From Halomonas cupida (lineage in GTDB: Bacteria > Pseudomonadota > Gammaproteobacteria > Pseudomonadales > Halomonadaceae), in contig NZ_FRCA01000012.1 in the NCBI RefSeq assembly GCF_900142755.1, positions 49,361-113,360 of the forward strand: a DNA stretch of 64,000 nucleotides, in the 5' to 3' direction. Below, piece by piece: positions 1-8,166 of the stretch; the stretch's first letter is position 1, and the number at the start of each line of letters is the position of its first letter. A program made the position numbers and the translations under genes. The notes below the pieces were generated by a model. It ran no database searches, was not told where the DNA came from, and worked only from the letters and a program-made list of their open reading frames with translations.

Positions 1-1605
1 ATTCCAGTCACCCAGTTGACGGTCCGCATCCAGGCGCACACTCTGCTGAGCGCGGCGAGCCAACTGCTTGCCGGTGTCACGATCTTCCGGGTCGGTCCAG
101 GTCAGTGCCGCCGTCAGATCCCACTGCGCGAGACCGACTCCCGCAGACAACTCGACACCACGGATCCGGGCACTGTTGACGTTATAGGGGGCGGAAATCC
201 CATCACGTACCGTATTGGCAATCATGTCATCGATGTCGGTCTGGTAAAGCGCCAGATCCCAGAAGGCGTTACGGTACTGACCGCGCACACCCAGCTCGGC
301 GCTTTCCGACTGCTCGGCATCGAGGTCTGGATTACCGTAGTTCGGATAGTAGAGCTCATTGAAGGTCGGCGCACGAAAGGCGGTGCCATAGCTGGCCCGC
401 AGCGTGTGGTCATCGTCCAGTCGATAGCCCAGCGCAAGGTGCCCGGTAACTTCCTCGCCGAAAGCCTCATTGTCATCATGGCGCAGCCCGGCCTGAACAC
501 TGAGCGGATCGAAATCCATCAGCGCCTGAGCGAACACCGCAACGTTATCGCGACTGTCTTCGTCGAAAGAGGAAAAGAAGGCGGTGGAACCATCAACTTC
601 ATCCTCGAGATATTCGGCACCCGCGACCAGTTGATGGCGTCCGAGACGGAAGGTGTTGTCCCAGCGCACGGTATTGGTGGTGGTATCAAACACCGAGTTG
701 CCGAACTCGGCGTAGTCGTCCAATTGGTCCTGTGCCTGGCTCAGGGTCACCCGCGAAGTCCAATCAGCAGTGACCGGCAGCTCGGCAAAGGCACCCGCCA
801 CCTGCTGGACGTAGTCGGAATCGCCGCCCTCATACTCGGTATTGCCGCTGGCACGCAGCCCGAGCACCCCGATTTCGGCGCCATTGTCGAAGCGGTGCGT
901 GACGCGCGCCAGGCCAGTGGTGTTGTCGTAGCCCTTGTCTTCCCCGCCTTCGCGAACCGGCGCGCCATCGGTCTCGAGGCGGCTGGCACTGAACTGGTAA
1001 CGGGTGCCGTTGGCACCACCGGCCAGGCTGGCAAAGCCGCGCACGCTGTCGAAGGAACCGCCCCCAAGGCTGACACCAGGCTCGGGCTTCCCCTCCTCGG
1101 CATCGCGGGTAAACAGCTGTACCACCCCGCCGACGGCATCGGCGCCATACAGGGTGCCACGTGGACCACGCACGATCTCGACACGCTCGAACATCTGCGG
1201 ATCAAGGAACTGCCATCCCGGCCCGCCATTGGTTGCCGAGCGCAGACGAATACCATCGATCATCAACAGCGCGGACTCGCTGCCGGTACCACGCAGATAC
1301 ACACTGGCATTCTTGCCGAAGCCCCCGCTGGTGGAGACATCCACCCCCGGCTGGCCACGCAGGGTATCGGTCAGACTGATGGGGTCACGGCGGCGCAGAG
1401 CCTGCTCGTCGATAACGGTAACCGATGCCAGGGAGTCACTGGCAGTACTGGGGGCCAATGTTGCCGATACCACCATGGGATCGAGATTGATGGCAGTGTC
1501 ACCATCATCGGAAGTCTGGGCGCCGGCTTCGGCGACCAGCAGCCATGGCGCGGCGAACAGCCCCAGCGAGAGGCCGGCGCGGGCCGGAGAGAAGGAGCGA
1601 ATCAT
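1..1605 (-). CDS. btuB: TonB-dependent vitamin B12 receptor BtuB (C-terminus beyond window)
   Basis: Outer-membrane receptor expected to bind cobalamin and pass it to the periplasm using TonB energy. The reverse strand is open from an ATG at 1605 to the window edge. It begins with a signal peptide (MIRSFSPARAGLSLGLFAAP) ending near AGA-Q. A TonB-box-like stretch (DPMVVSAT) follows, then the plug domain (LRGQPGVDVSTSGG, VEIVRGPRGTLYGADAVGG) and beta-barrel repeats (FRAPTFNELYYPNYGNPDL, typical of BtuB). A cobalamin riboswitch directly upstream supports B12 as the ligand. About 535 residues are present against roughly 600 for the family, so only the last strands are missing. A plug alone would not separate BtuB from other cobalamin-type receptors; the riboswitch is what decides it. 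Confidence 0.93.
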   Translation of the reverse strand, partial: MIRSFSPARAGLSLGLFAAPWLLVAEAGAQTSDDGDTAINLDPMVVSATLAPSTASDSLASVTVIDEQALRRRDPISLTDTLRGQPGVDVSTSGGFGKNASVYLRGTGSESALLMIDGIRLRSATNGGPGWQFLDPQMFERVEIVRGPRGTLYGADAVGGVVQLFTRDAEEGKPEPGVSLGGGSFDSVRGFASLAGGANGTRYQFSASRLETDGAPVREGGEDKGYDNTTGLARVTHRFDNGAEIGVLGLRASGNTEYEGGDSDYVQQVAGAFAELPVTADWTSRVTLSQAQDQLDDYAEFGNSVFDTTTNTVRWDNTFRLGRHQLVAGAEYLEDEVDGSTAFFSSFDEDSRDNVAVFAQALMDFDPLSVQAGLRHDDNEAFGEEVTGHLALGYRLDDDHTLRASYGTAFRAPTFNELYYPNYGNPDLDAEQSESAELGVRGQYRNAFWDLALYQTDIDDMIANTVRDGISAPYNVNSARIRGVELSAGVGLAQWDLTAALTWTDPEDRDTGKQLARRAQQSVRLDADRQLGDWN

Positions 1606-1739
1606 CAAGTATTCCCTTTACGCCATGCGCACCCGCACAACGTTAACCCTTGGAGTCGTCCAGGGGGCGGGATGGCAACGGAGGCGTCGGGTCAGGAAGC
1701 ACCTTGCCGTCGGGAGCCCACCGCCCCTGGCATGGAACT

Positions 1740-2000
1740 TCAGGCCGGTCTCCGGGCTGACGAGTCAACACCGGTGTTCCGGGAACCACCACGCTGAAAG
1801 GCGTGGCTCGGAACATCACAGCGTTGGGTACGACCGCCTTCCCGTGACACCTCTGACTACCGGAAGCAGGATTCAGAAGTCGATCACAGTGGCATGCAAG
1901 GGTCGTACTCGACTCGATCACCGTTGCGGGGGCAGCGTCGGAATGGCACCGACTTCCCGTTTCACCCCGGCGCATCTGCGCGCGCTCAAGGGCACCTGAG
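1740..2000 (-). promoter_or_regulatory. Cobalamin (adenosylcobalamin) riboswitch upstream of btuB
   Basis: Reading the minus strand from 2000 downward, the class hallmarks appear in the right order: GGTGCCC, a GGGTGAAACGGGAAG block, CTGCCCCCGCAACGGTGA, GCATGCCACTGTGA, CACGGGAAGGCGG, and finally the B12 box region CAGCCCGGAGACCGGCC near 1743-1761. A kissing-loop/expression platform is expected between 1740 and the btuB start at 1605. The stretch between the CACGGGAAGG block and the terminal box is long, suggesting an extra peripheral helix. Binding of B12 is expected to shut off btuB translation or transcription. Confidence 0.93.
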
Positions 2001-2010
2001 AGTGTCGCGT

Positions 2011-2039
2011 AAACTAGCAGTGGCGATCACCGGCGTCAA
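2011..2039 (-). promoter_or_regulatory. Sigma-70 promoter for the riboswitch/btuB transcript
   Basis: On the minus strand a TTGACG -35 (2034-2039) and a TAGTTT -10 (2011-2016) are separated by exactly 17 bp. Transcription would start near 2004, a few bases before the first conserved riboswitch base. The -10 is weak, but the fit with the riboswitch 5' end is good. Confidence 0.6.
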
Positions 2040-2100
2040 ACAGCAGGCTCGCCGCTCGTTCTGATACCACGCTTTCTGATGGCACTTGTTCCGCCAGCGC

Positions 2101-2583
2101 TTATTCCTCTACTGGAGGTCCCTTGAGCGCCATCACCAGGCCGTGGCGCACATACCACACCCGGTGCGATAGCCTCCCGGCGTCCTGGGCCAGCCAACCG
2201 GCCAGATCACGCAAACGCCGCTGTTCGGGTTCGACCGGTACGATGCCTCGGCCGACTTCCGGCACGATCAATACGACCTCAAGCCCCCCCGGCCCGGATG
2301 ACTCATTCGCTGTTGAGTCAGCCCAATAGGCAAGACCTTCCTGCCAGCGCCGACGCAAGGCCTGGTTATCCTGCTCGCCGAGTTGCTCGGCCAGCCAGTC
2401 CAGCCAGCCATGAACTACCAGCGGCCTGTCGCGGCTGCGGTCTGCATCGGGCAAGGTCTGTGTCCGGGCGGGGTTCTGCGTCTGAAAAAGAGCCTCTCCG
2501 ACCGCTTGCCACTGGGCATCGGGAAAACGTTGCCTTACGCAGTCCTGCTTGCCGGCACAGGTACCTCCGAGGAAGAGCTGCAT
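2101..2583 (-). CDS. Short CobU-family protein (adenosylcobinamide kinase/guanylyltransferase paralogue)
   Basis: 160 residues. A divergent P-loop GGTCAGKQ lies at residues 6-13. The C-terminal half carries the CobU hallmark PEVGRGIVP followed by RLRDLAGWLAQ, corresponding to the NEVGxGIVPxxxxxRxFRDxxGxxNQ block of the family. The central His-containing nucleotide-binding region (the HHR...W.T.E.P block) appears to be missing. The ATG at 2583 was preferred over 2589 because a GAGGAG Shine-Dalgarno sits 7 nt before it. The gene overlaps the end of cobC by 49 bp and is last in the cob operon. Together with the full-length CobU at 4127-4825 this makes two CobU-family genes in one operon. Its exact activity is uncertain. 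Confidence 0.75.
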   Translation of the reverse strand: MQLFLGGTCAGKQDCVRQRFPDAQWQAVGEALFQTQNPARTQTLPDADRSRDRPLVVHGWLDWLAEQLGEQDNQALRRRWQEGLAYWADSTANESSGPGGLEVVLIVPEVGRGIVPVEPEQRRLRDLAGWLAQDAGRLSHRVWYVRHGLVMALKGPPVEE

Positions 2584-3218
2584 TGCCATTCTCCTCTTTT
2601 CCCGTGGGATGTTTGCCCGTTGATAATTGGCCCATCGACGTTCTGCTCATTGAATATCCAGCGACGCCCCGCCGCCTGGCCGACCACGCCTTCCCAGAAC
2701 GGCACACCGTCGTAGACGCGTCGTAATTCACGGATGACACCCCCATGGGTGACCACCAATACCTTGCGGTGATCCTCGGCTTTCGCTGTGGCGAAGATAT
2801 CCGCCAGTGCCGCCTGCAGGCGTTGGCGAAGCTGCTCAGCGGACTCGCCACCGGGCGGTGCCAGTTCTCCGGCACTATCAATCCAGTCGCGATAGATCTC
2901 GCTATCCTTCAATTCTTCCCAACTGCGGCCCTCGAAGTCGCCGAAATCGTTCTCACGCAACCGCTGGTCCTGACGCGCTTCGGGCCAGTCGCGTCCCTCG
3001 GCGATATGCGCCAGGGTCTGGCGACAGCGACCGAGATCACTGGTGACCACGGCGTCGAAGGATTCACCGGCCAGTTCATTGCGTAGGCGATCCATGTCGG
3101 GCAGTGCATCAGGCAGCAGCAGTTCAATATCCCGCTGCCCCTGGTAGCGCTTGTCGAGATTCCATTGCGTCAGGCCATGGCGAACCACCACCAGCTCGAG
3201 ACACATACCATCAGCCAT
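2535..3218 (-). CDS. cobC: Histidine phosphatase, alpha-ribazole phosphatase CobC type
   Basis: 227-residue phosphoglycerate-mutase-like phosphatase expected to dephosphorylate alpha-ribazole-5'-phosphate (or the late cobalamin phosphate) in nucleotide-loop assembly. The RHG catalytic motif appears as VVVRHGLTQWN near residue 10. The second histidine is in VVTHGGVIRE, and the acid residue in LRENDFGDFEGRSWEEL. The open frame extends far upstream, but the ATG at 3218 follows an excellent AAGGAGGAG site. It overlaps cobS by 49 bp and the short CobU-like gene by 49 bp. Operon position next to cobS supports CobC over a generic phosphatase. Confidence 0.88.
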   Translation of the reverse strand: MADGMCLELVVVRHGLTQWNLDKRYQGQRDIELLLPDALPDMDRLRNELAGESFDAVVTSDLGRCRQTLAHIAEGRDWPEARQDQRLRENDFGDFEGRSWEELKDSEIYRDWIDSAGELAPPGGESAEQLRQRLQAALADIFATAKAEDHRKVLVVTHGGVIRELRRVYDGVPFWEGVVGQAAGRRWIFNEQNVDGPIINGQTSHGKRGEWQCSSSSEVPVPASRTA

Positions 3219-3973
3219 AGTTCTCCTCCTTCGATCGCGGCGCCCAACATATCGCCGTTGATTCCGTTGAATAGACGCCTGGCACCGTAGGCAAAGCCGA
3301 CGACGAATACGAGGCCAGCAACAACCATCAGCACGCCGACGCCTCCGCCCCCGAGACACAGCACCAACGGCAGGATTGCCGCTCGCACCAGATCGTTCCA
3401 ACCCAACCCCTGCTGCCAGCCGTAGGCCAGGCCCCCGGAGCGGGCGGCAGGCACCCGTACCAGCAGCACGACGGCCATGAATCTCGCCAGCGCGGGAATC
3501 GCCAGCAGCCAGATTGGACTGGCCCCCGCCTGGAATGTCCAGACCAGTAGCGTCCACACCAGCGCCAGCTTCCAGACGAGATGGAAGACCAGCGCCAGAA
3601 TGGCAAAACTCCCTACCTGGGGGTCCTTCATGATCTGCCAACGCCGATCGAGCGAGGTATTGCTGCCCAGCGCATCGGCAAGATCCATCAAGCCATCCAG
3701 ATGCAGGCCACCGGAGATGGCCACCCACAGCGACACCAGCACCAACGCCAACAACGGCTCGGGGAGGGCTGACAGCAACACGGACGCTCCCCACAGCAGC
3801 AGGCCGATGATCAGCCCCACCAGTGGGTAGGCTGTGGTCGCCCAGCGGCGCGTGGCCAGATTCCAGTCACACTGCATCGGCACCGGCAGGCGGGTCAGAA
3901 ACTGTAGCGCCAATCCGAGTCCTTCCAGCGCATCACGCCAGGCTGGGCGCGATGGCTGTGATCCTTCGTTCAT
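3170..3973 (-). CDS. cobS: Adenosylcobinamide-GDP ribazoletransferase (cobalamin synthase)
   Basis: 267-residue integral membrane enzyme joining adenosylcobinamide-GDP to alpha-ribazole (phosphate). Family signatures visible are LQFLTRLPVP near the N-terminus, SGGLHLDGLMDLADALGS, a hydrophobic body with about six membrane segments, and GINGDMLGAAIEGGE near the C-terminus (family: GxxGDxxGAxxE). The ATG at 3973 was chosen over in-frame ATGs further upstream because AGGAG lies 8 nt before it. Translation is likely coupled to cobC through the overlap. Confidence 0.94.
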   Translation of the reverse strand: MNEGSQPSRPAWRDALEGLGLALQFLTRLPVPMQCDWNLATRRWATTAYPLVGLIIGLLLWGASVLLSALPEPLLALVLVSLWVAISGGLHLDGLMDLADALGSNTSLDRRWQIMKDPQVGSFAILALVFHLVWKLALVWTLLVWTFQAGASPIWLLAIPALARFMAVVLLVRVPAARSGGLAYGWQQGLGWNDLVRAAILPLVLCLGGGGVGVLMVVAGLVFVVGFAYGARRLFNGINGDMLGAAIEGGELWLMVCVSSWWWFAMA

Positions 3974-4028
3974 CGGAGAACTCCTGTCCATCAGGGAAAT
4001 GCTGCATAAACTACTGCGCTCAATATTC

Positions 4029-4102
4029 TGGCCGCCGGCGGTACTCAAGATCCTCATTTACGCTCTTGTAAACTCCGGCCTTTCCGTTCCGGCGGCGGCC
4101 AG
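4029..4102. repeat. Inverted repeat between cobU and cobS
   Basis: Arms of 14 bp (ctggccgccggcgg at 4029-4042 and its near-complement at 4089-4102, with mismatches in the inner part) flank a 46-bp spacer in the cobU-cobS gap. There is no T-tract, so it is more likely an mRNA-stabilising or processing stem than a terminator. Confidence 0.4.
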
Positions 4103-4126
4103 ACTCTCATCGCTCGCGACATTTCT

Positions 4127-4825
4127 TCAGCACTTCCTCAGGCCATTCGAGACGGTCGTTGCCACCGTGTTCGAGGTCTTCCAATCGATCCAGCAGCCCG
4201 CCACGACTTCGATAACCCGATCCGCCCGTTGGGCCAGATCACGGTGCAGTGTCTGCAGAAAGGCCAGATATTGCCGAACCAACGCATCCGTTGGCGGCAA
4301 GTCCTCGTTGATGTCATTGGATACCACCACCAGGGCGATATCACGTCGACGTGCATCGGTCACCAGTTGCTGCAGCATCGCCAGCCCCTCCTCCTCGCTC
4401 AGCGAACTGGCGAACATCAGTTGGCTGGCCCAGAGTGTCAGGCAATCAAGTAATACGGTATCCCCCGGCGCGATCTGCCGCCAGGCAGCAAGCAGGTCCA
4501 CCGGCGCTTCCCATGTCACCCAGTTGTCGCCACGACGGGCGCGATGATGTGCGATGCGTTCGCACATCTCATCGTCAGGTCTTTCATCATCACCAGCACT
4601 GGCACCACCGCCGACCGCCGCGGTGGCGAGATAGCACAGACGCGAGGCTCCATCCGTCAGTTCCGAGCGTGAGGGGTCACCTTGTTGTGCCCCTGTTCCT
4701 TTAACCCCCGCTCTTTCAACCCCCGGCCTTTGTAACCACAGCCCCTCGGCCAGTTGCTCGGCGGCCTGGCTCTTGCCACTACGCACGCCGCCACTGACGA
4801 AAACGATCACGCTTTTTCTCCCCAA
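4127..4825 (-). CDS. cobU: CobU: adenosylcobinamide kinase / adenosylcobinamide-phosphate guanylyltransferase
   Basis: 232 residues. The Walker A GGVRSGKS lies at residues 12-19. A nucleotide-binding region with the family His (ERIAHHRARRGDNWVTWEAP) and the LLDCLTLWASQLMF block follow. In the C-terminal third, the usual NEVGxGIVP block is replaced by SNDINEDLPPTDALVRQYL, unlike canonical CobU. An insert of about 35 residues lies between the P-loop and the His motif. The start overlaps the cobD stop by 19 bp. The kinase half looks intact; whether this copy or the short paralogue (2101-2583) carries the transferase step is unclear. Confidence 0.88.
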   Translation of the reverse strand: MGRKSVIVFVSGGVRSGKSQAAEQLAEGLWLQRPGVERAGVKGTGAQQGDPSRSELTDGASRLCYLATAAVGGGASAGDDERPDDEMCERIAHHRARRGDNWVTWEAPVDLLAAWRQIAPGDTVLLDCLTLWASQLMFASSLSEEEGLAMLQQLVTDARRRDIALVVVSNDINEDLPPTDALVRQYLAFLQTLHRDLAQRADRVIEVVAGCWIDWKTSNTVATTVSNGLRKC

Positions 4826-5937
4826 CCGCGACCTCCCCCCTCAAAGCCTCCAGACGCCTCGGCGAGAACCCCCAGCAGGGCATCATTGGTGGCTGGAGTC
4901 GACAATGCCAGACGCACCCATCCACCTGAAAGGCCCGCAAAGGTGTGGGTGTGGCGGCCGATGAAGCCGTGCCCGGCCAGATGGCGCAGCAATGCCTCGC
5001 CACGCTCAACACTCGTCTCCCCGGGAGGTCGACAGAGCACGAAGTTGGCCTGACAGTCCGGCACCACCAGTCCTTCTTCACGCATGCGCACTGGCACCCG
5101 CTGCTGCTCGGCCGCCACCCATTGTCGGGTAGCGTCGGCAAAGCTCTGATCGTTCAACAGAGGCGGGACGATGGCCGCCGCCAGGCCATTGACGCTCCAG
5201 GCACTCTGGTGTGCCGCAAGACGGCCAATCCGCTCGGCACCCGCCAGCAGATAACCGATACGTAGCCCCGCCAGGGTATAGAACTTGGTCAGCGAGCGCA
5301 GCAACACCAGCGGATAATCCTGCGCCAACAGATCGTCGAGCGGTGTCTGGTCCACGGCAAAGTCGATAAAGGCTTCATCGATTACCACCAGGGTATCACT
5401 ACACCGGGCAGCCTCGAGCAGCGTCTCGATCTCCTGACGCGAGACACAGGTCGCCGTGGGGTTGTTGGGACGACACAGGAACAGCAGGTCCACATCATCG
5501 AGCCGCTCCAGCAACGACATCAACGGTAATCTGAAGTCATCGCCCTCGAGCGAGATGCGCTGCACGGTGATATCGCTGCTCGCACAGGATCGGGCATACT
5601 CACCGAAGGTCGGCTCGACAATCAGGGCCCGCCCGCCCCGATGAGCTCGCGTCACCAGGTCAATGGCCTCGGCCCCGCCATTGGTTAGCCACACCTGCTC
5701 CTCGGACAGGCCATGCCATTCGGCCAACGCCTGGCGAGCCAGGCGACACTGGCCGTCCGGATAGCGATACAGCTCGACAAGATTGGCACTCAGCCAATCC
5801 GGCACCCAGTCGGGCGGCCCCAGAGGATTCAGGCTGGCACTGAGATCGATCCAATGTCGTGGCGGAGTTACCCCCAACCACGCCAGCGTGGCGCCGGCCT
5901 CGCCGCCATGGGCAGGCCATGAACCCTGTCGCGTCAT
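4807..5937 (-). CDS. cobD: L-threonine-O-3-phosphate decarboxylase (PLP enzyme)
   Basis: 376-residue fold-type I PLP enzyme that makes (R)-1-amino-2-propanol phosphate for the cobinamide arm (CobD in Salmonella naming, CobC in Pseudomonas naming). DLSASLNPLGPP near residue 31 and NGGAEAIDLV at 87 are typical of the histidinol-phosphate aminotransferase-like family. The PLP lysine is predicted at K218 in SLTKFYTLAGLRIGY, with RPNNPT at 156. The ATG at 5937 overlaps the cbiB stop (ATGA) and follows GGGAGG. A HisC paralogue is excluded by the cobalamin operon. Confidence 0.92.
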   Translation of the reverse strand: MTRQGSWPAHGGEAGATLAWLGVTPPRHWIDLSASLNPLGPPDWVPDWLSANLVELYRYPDGQCRLARQALAEWHGLSEEQVWLTNGGAEAIDLVTRAHRGGRALIVEPTFGEYARSCASSDITVQRISLEGDDFRLPLMSLLERLDDVDLLFLCRPNNPTATCVSRQEIETLLEAARCSDTLVVIDEAFIDFAVDQTPLDDLLAQDYPLVLLRSLTKFYTLAGLRIGYLLAGAERIGRLAAHQSAWSVNGLAAAIVPPLLNDQSFADATRQWVAAEQQRVPVRMREEGLVVPDCQANFVLCRPPGETSVERGEALLRHLAGHGFIGRHTHTFAGLSGGWVRLALSTPATNDALLGVLAEASGGFEGGGRGWGEKA

Positions 5938-6977
5938 ATCGGTCCTCCCGCCATCAAGGTGCGTACCAGGATAAAGCCTCCCAGCATCACACAGACCCCC
6001 AGGGTGCCCGCATACAGGCAGGTCAAGGCTCCCTTGATATGCTGGCCACATAGTCTTTGACGCGGCTCTCCCATCAAGGCACGTTGCGAGATCTGGTCAC
6101 CATATTGATTGCGCCCTCCCAGTTGTATACCCAACAGGTTGGCGGCCATGGCCTCCGGCCAACCGCTGTTGGGACTGGGATGGCCGGGCGCCTGGCGGCG
6201 TGTTGCACGCCAGGCGCCGCTGCTGTGCAGGCGTGGCACACCCCAGGATACCCACCACATGGCCAGTGCCGTCAAGCGAGCAGGCAACCAGTTGGCAGCG
6301 TCGTCCAGGCGTGCCGAAGCCCAGCCGAAGTCGGCAAAACGCTCGTTGCGATAGCCGACCATGGAATCCAGGGTATTGACTGCCTTGTAGGCCAACGCCA
6401 ATGGCGCTCCCCCCAGCACCGCCCAGAACAGCGGCGCGGTAATGCCATCGACGGTATTCTCGGCCACGCTCTCGACGCAGGCGCGGGTCACCCCACGCTC
6501 ATCCAGTTGAGAGGTATCACGCCCGACAATATGACTCACCGCCTCGCGGGCCGCTGCCAGGTCACCACGCGCCAGGGGCTGGTACACCGCTCGCGCCGCA
6601 CCGACCAGGCCACGCACCGCCAGACAGGAAGCCAGCAACAGGATCTCGGCCAGGTTGCCCAACAGTGGATGAATGGCACTGAGTACCGCCAGCAACCCTG
6701 CCGCGATCAGCCAGGTGCCCAGTACCACCGTCACTGTCAGACCCATGCCGCGCCAGCGCTTATGCCGTGCGGTGCCGCAATTCCAGTGCCGCTCGAGCAG
6801 CCCCGTCAGGCGCCCCATCAGCACCACCGGATGAGGCAGCCAGCGCGGATCGCCGATCAGCAGATCGAGGCCCAGGGCAAGCAGGATCATTACCCCCAGT
6901 TGGGGAGACAGCACTTCGGGAGCCAGCACTTCGAGAGCGAGTACCTCGGGAGACAGTATCTCGGCAAGCGACATCAT
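5934..6977 (-). CDS. cbiB: Adenosylcobinamide-phosphate synthase CbiB
   Basis: 347-residue membrane enzyme attaching aminopropanol phosphate to adenosylcobyric acid (called CobD in Pseudomonas). Family motifs are LDLLIGDPRWLPHPVVLMGR, SHIVGRDTSQLDE, SVAENTVDGITAPLFWA and YKAVNTLDSMVGY. The first ~25 residues are an unusual repeat of L-x-P-E-V units encoded by four 15-bp tandem units (6908-6967), absent from typical CbiB, which starts near LGVMILLAL. A later start is therefore possible, but the ATG at 6977 overlaps the cobT stop (ATGA), favouring translational coupling. Confidence 0.93.
   Translation of the reverse strand: MMSLAEILSPEVLALEVLAPEVLSPQLGVMILLALGLDLLIGDPRWLPHPVVLMGRLTGLLERHWNCGTARHKRWRGMGLTVTVVLGTWLIAAGLLAVLSAIHPLLGNLAEILLLASCLAVRGLVGAARAVYQPLARGDLAAAREAVSHIVGRDTSQLDERGVTRACVESVAENTVDGITAPLFWAVLGGAPLALAYKAVNTLDSMVGYRNERFADFGWASARLDDAANWLPARLTALAMWWVSWGVPRLHSSGAWRATRRQAPGHPSPNSGWPEAMAANLLGIQLGGRNQYGDQISQRALMGEPRQRLCGQHIKGALTCLYAGTLGVCVMLGGFILVRTLMAGGPI
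6908..6967 (-). repeat. Four 15-bp tandem units inside the cbiB N-terminus
   Basis: Units of the type acagcacttcgggag repeat four times with 15-bp period from 6908 to 6967. In frame they encode L-[SA]-P-E-V / L-A-L-E-V pentapeptides. The multiple-of-three period keeps the gene open. Confidence 0.8.
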
Positions 6978-8029
6978 GAGGGTTCGTCAGCCACTCCGGC
7001 ATCAGCGAAGGTGGCCATTTCAGCGAGTACCGCACAGGCCGAGTGCAGCAAGGGAAACGCCAGCGCCGCCCCACTGCCCTCGCCGAGACGCAGCCCCAGT
7101 GACAGCAGGGGTTCGACATCCAGCGCCGCCAGGGCATGACCATGGCCAGCTTCGTCGGAGCGATGGCCTGCAATCAGGTAATCCTTCACCGTTGGACACA
7201 GGCGTGTCGCCGCCAGGGCCGCCACGGTGGCAATGAAGCCATCCATGACCACGGGTAGCCGTGCTGCGGCGGCTGCAAGGCAGGCACCAGTCATCGCGGT
7301 GATCTCGAGACCACCGAGCTGAGCCATCACCCGGAGCGGATCAGCATCGACATCCGCCCTCGCCAGCGCTCGCTCAATGACATGGCACTTGTGTGCCAGG
7401 CGTTGATCATCAATGCCAGTGCCCCGCCCGACAACCTGCTGCGGTCTGAGCCCGGTCCATGCGGCCAGTAGTGCACTGCTGCTGCTGGTGTTGGCAATCC
7501 CCATCTCGCCGAGGATCAGGCTGCGGCAGCCACGGCGACGAGCGCGTTCGACGGCGCGCATCCCGACCGCCAGGGCGGCTTGGACCTCCTCATCGCTCAT
7601 CGCATCTTCCACCGCGATGTTGCCGGTGCCGTCACGCACCCGGTCGATCACCACGCCATCGATACCTTTGCAACTTGTCGCCACCCCGACATCGACTACT
7701 TCCAGATGCGCGCCGATCTGTCTGGCCAACACATTGATCGCCGCGCCACCGGCGGCGAAATTGGCGACCATCTGCGCCGACACCTCCTGCGGGTATGCCG
7801 ATACGCCTTCGGCAGCGACGCCATGATCCGCGGCAAAGACCACGACGGCTGGGGGATCCACCCGGGGCAGTGGCTGCGCGGTGATAGCCGCCAACTCTAC
7901 CGCCAGTTCTTCCAGACGACCGAGGCTGCCTCGGGGTTTGGTCAGTTGATCAAGACGCGACAACGCCGCAGCACGGCTATCGGCGCAGGTCGGCTGGATG
8001 CGCTCCAGCATGGTATCGAGATGGCTCAC
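6974..8029 (-). CDS. cobT: Nicotinate-nucleotide:dimethylbenzimidazole phosphoribosyltransferase
   Basis: 351 residues. Makes alpha-ribazole phosphate from nicotinate mononucleotide and DMB, activating the lower ligand. Visible motifs are LTKPRGSLGRLEELA, FAADHGVAAEGVSAYP, GEMGIANTSSSSALL, VVMDGFIATVAA and, at the C-terminus, LRLGEGSGAALAFPLL, which holds the family's catalytic glutamate. The start is GTG at 8029 with a weak GGAA site. First gene of the overlapping cobT-cbiB-cobD-cobU run. No DMB synthesis gene is visible in the window. Confidence 0.95.
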   Translation of the reverse strand: MSHLDTMLERIQPTCADSRAAALSRLDQLTKPRGSLGRLEELAVELAAITAQPLPRVDPPAVVVFAADHGVAAEGVSAYPQEVSAQMVANFAAGGAAINVLARQIGAHLEVVDVGVATSCKGIDGVVIDRVRDGTGNIAVEDAMSDEEVQAALAVGMRAVERARRRGCRSLILGEMGIANTSSSSALLAAWTGLRPQQVVGRGTGIDDQRLAHKCHVIERALARADVDADPLRVMAQLGGLEITAMTGACLAAAAARLPVVMDGFIATVAALAATRLCPTVKDYLIAGHRSDEAGHGHALAALDVEPLLSLGLRLGEGSGAALAFPLLHSACAVLAEMATFADAGVADEPS

Positions 8030-8064
8030 TCAGGTATTCCAGTTCGCTGATGGGATATCCATAG

Positions 8065-8087
8065 GGCAGCGGTGCACCACCGCTGCC
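8065..8087. terminator. Perfect 10-bp hairpin between btuD and cobT
   Basis: GGCAGCGGTG and its exact complement flank a 3-nt loop in the 137-bp gap between btuD and cobT. No T-run follows on either strand, so it may act as an attenuator or mRNA-end stem separating the transport genes from the cob genes. Confidence 0.45.
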
Positions 8088-8166
8088 GTGTCGCGAGCTT
8101 AACAGATACGCGCCCAGCGCTGCTGCAACCAGCACAGGATAGCCGCCTGACTCATCCGCGGTCAGG

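Noticed and set aside
16..1797. 593-codon open frame on the plus strand
   Set aside because: Antisense to btuB; no RBS and no family features, explained by GC-rich codon bias of the real gene.
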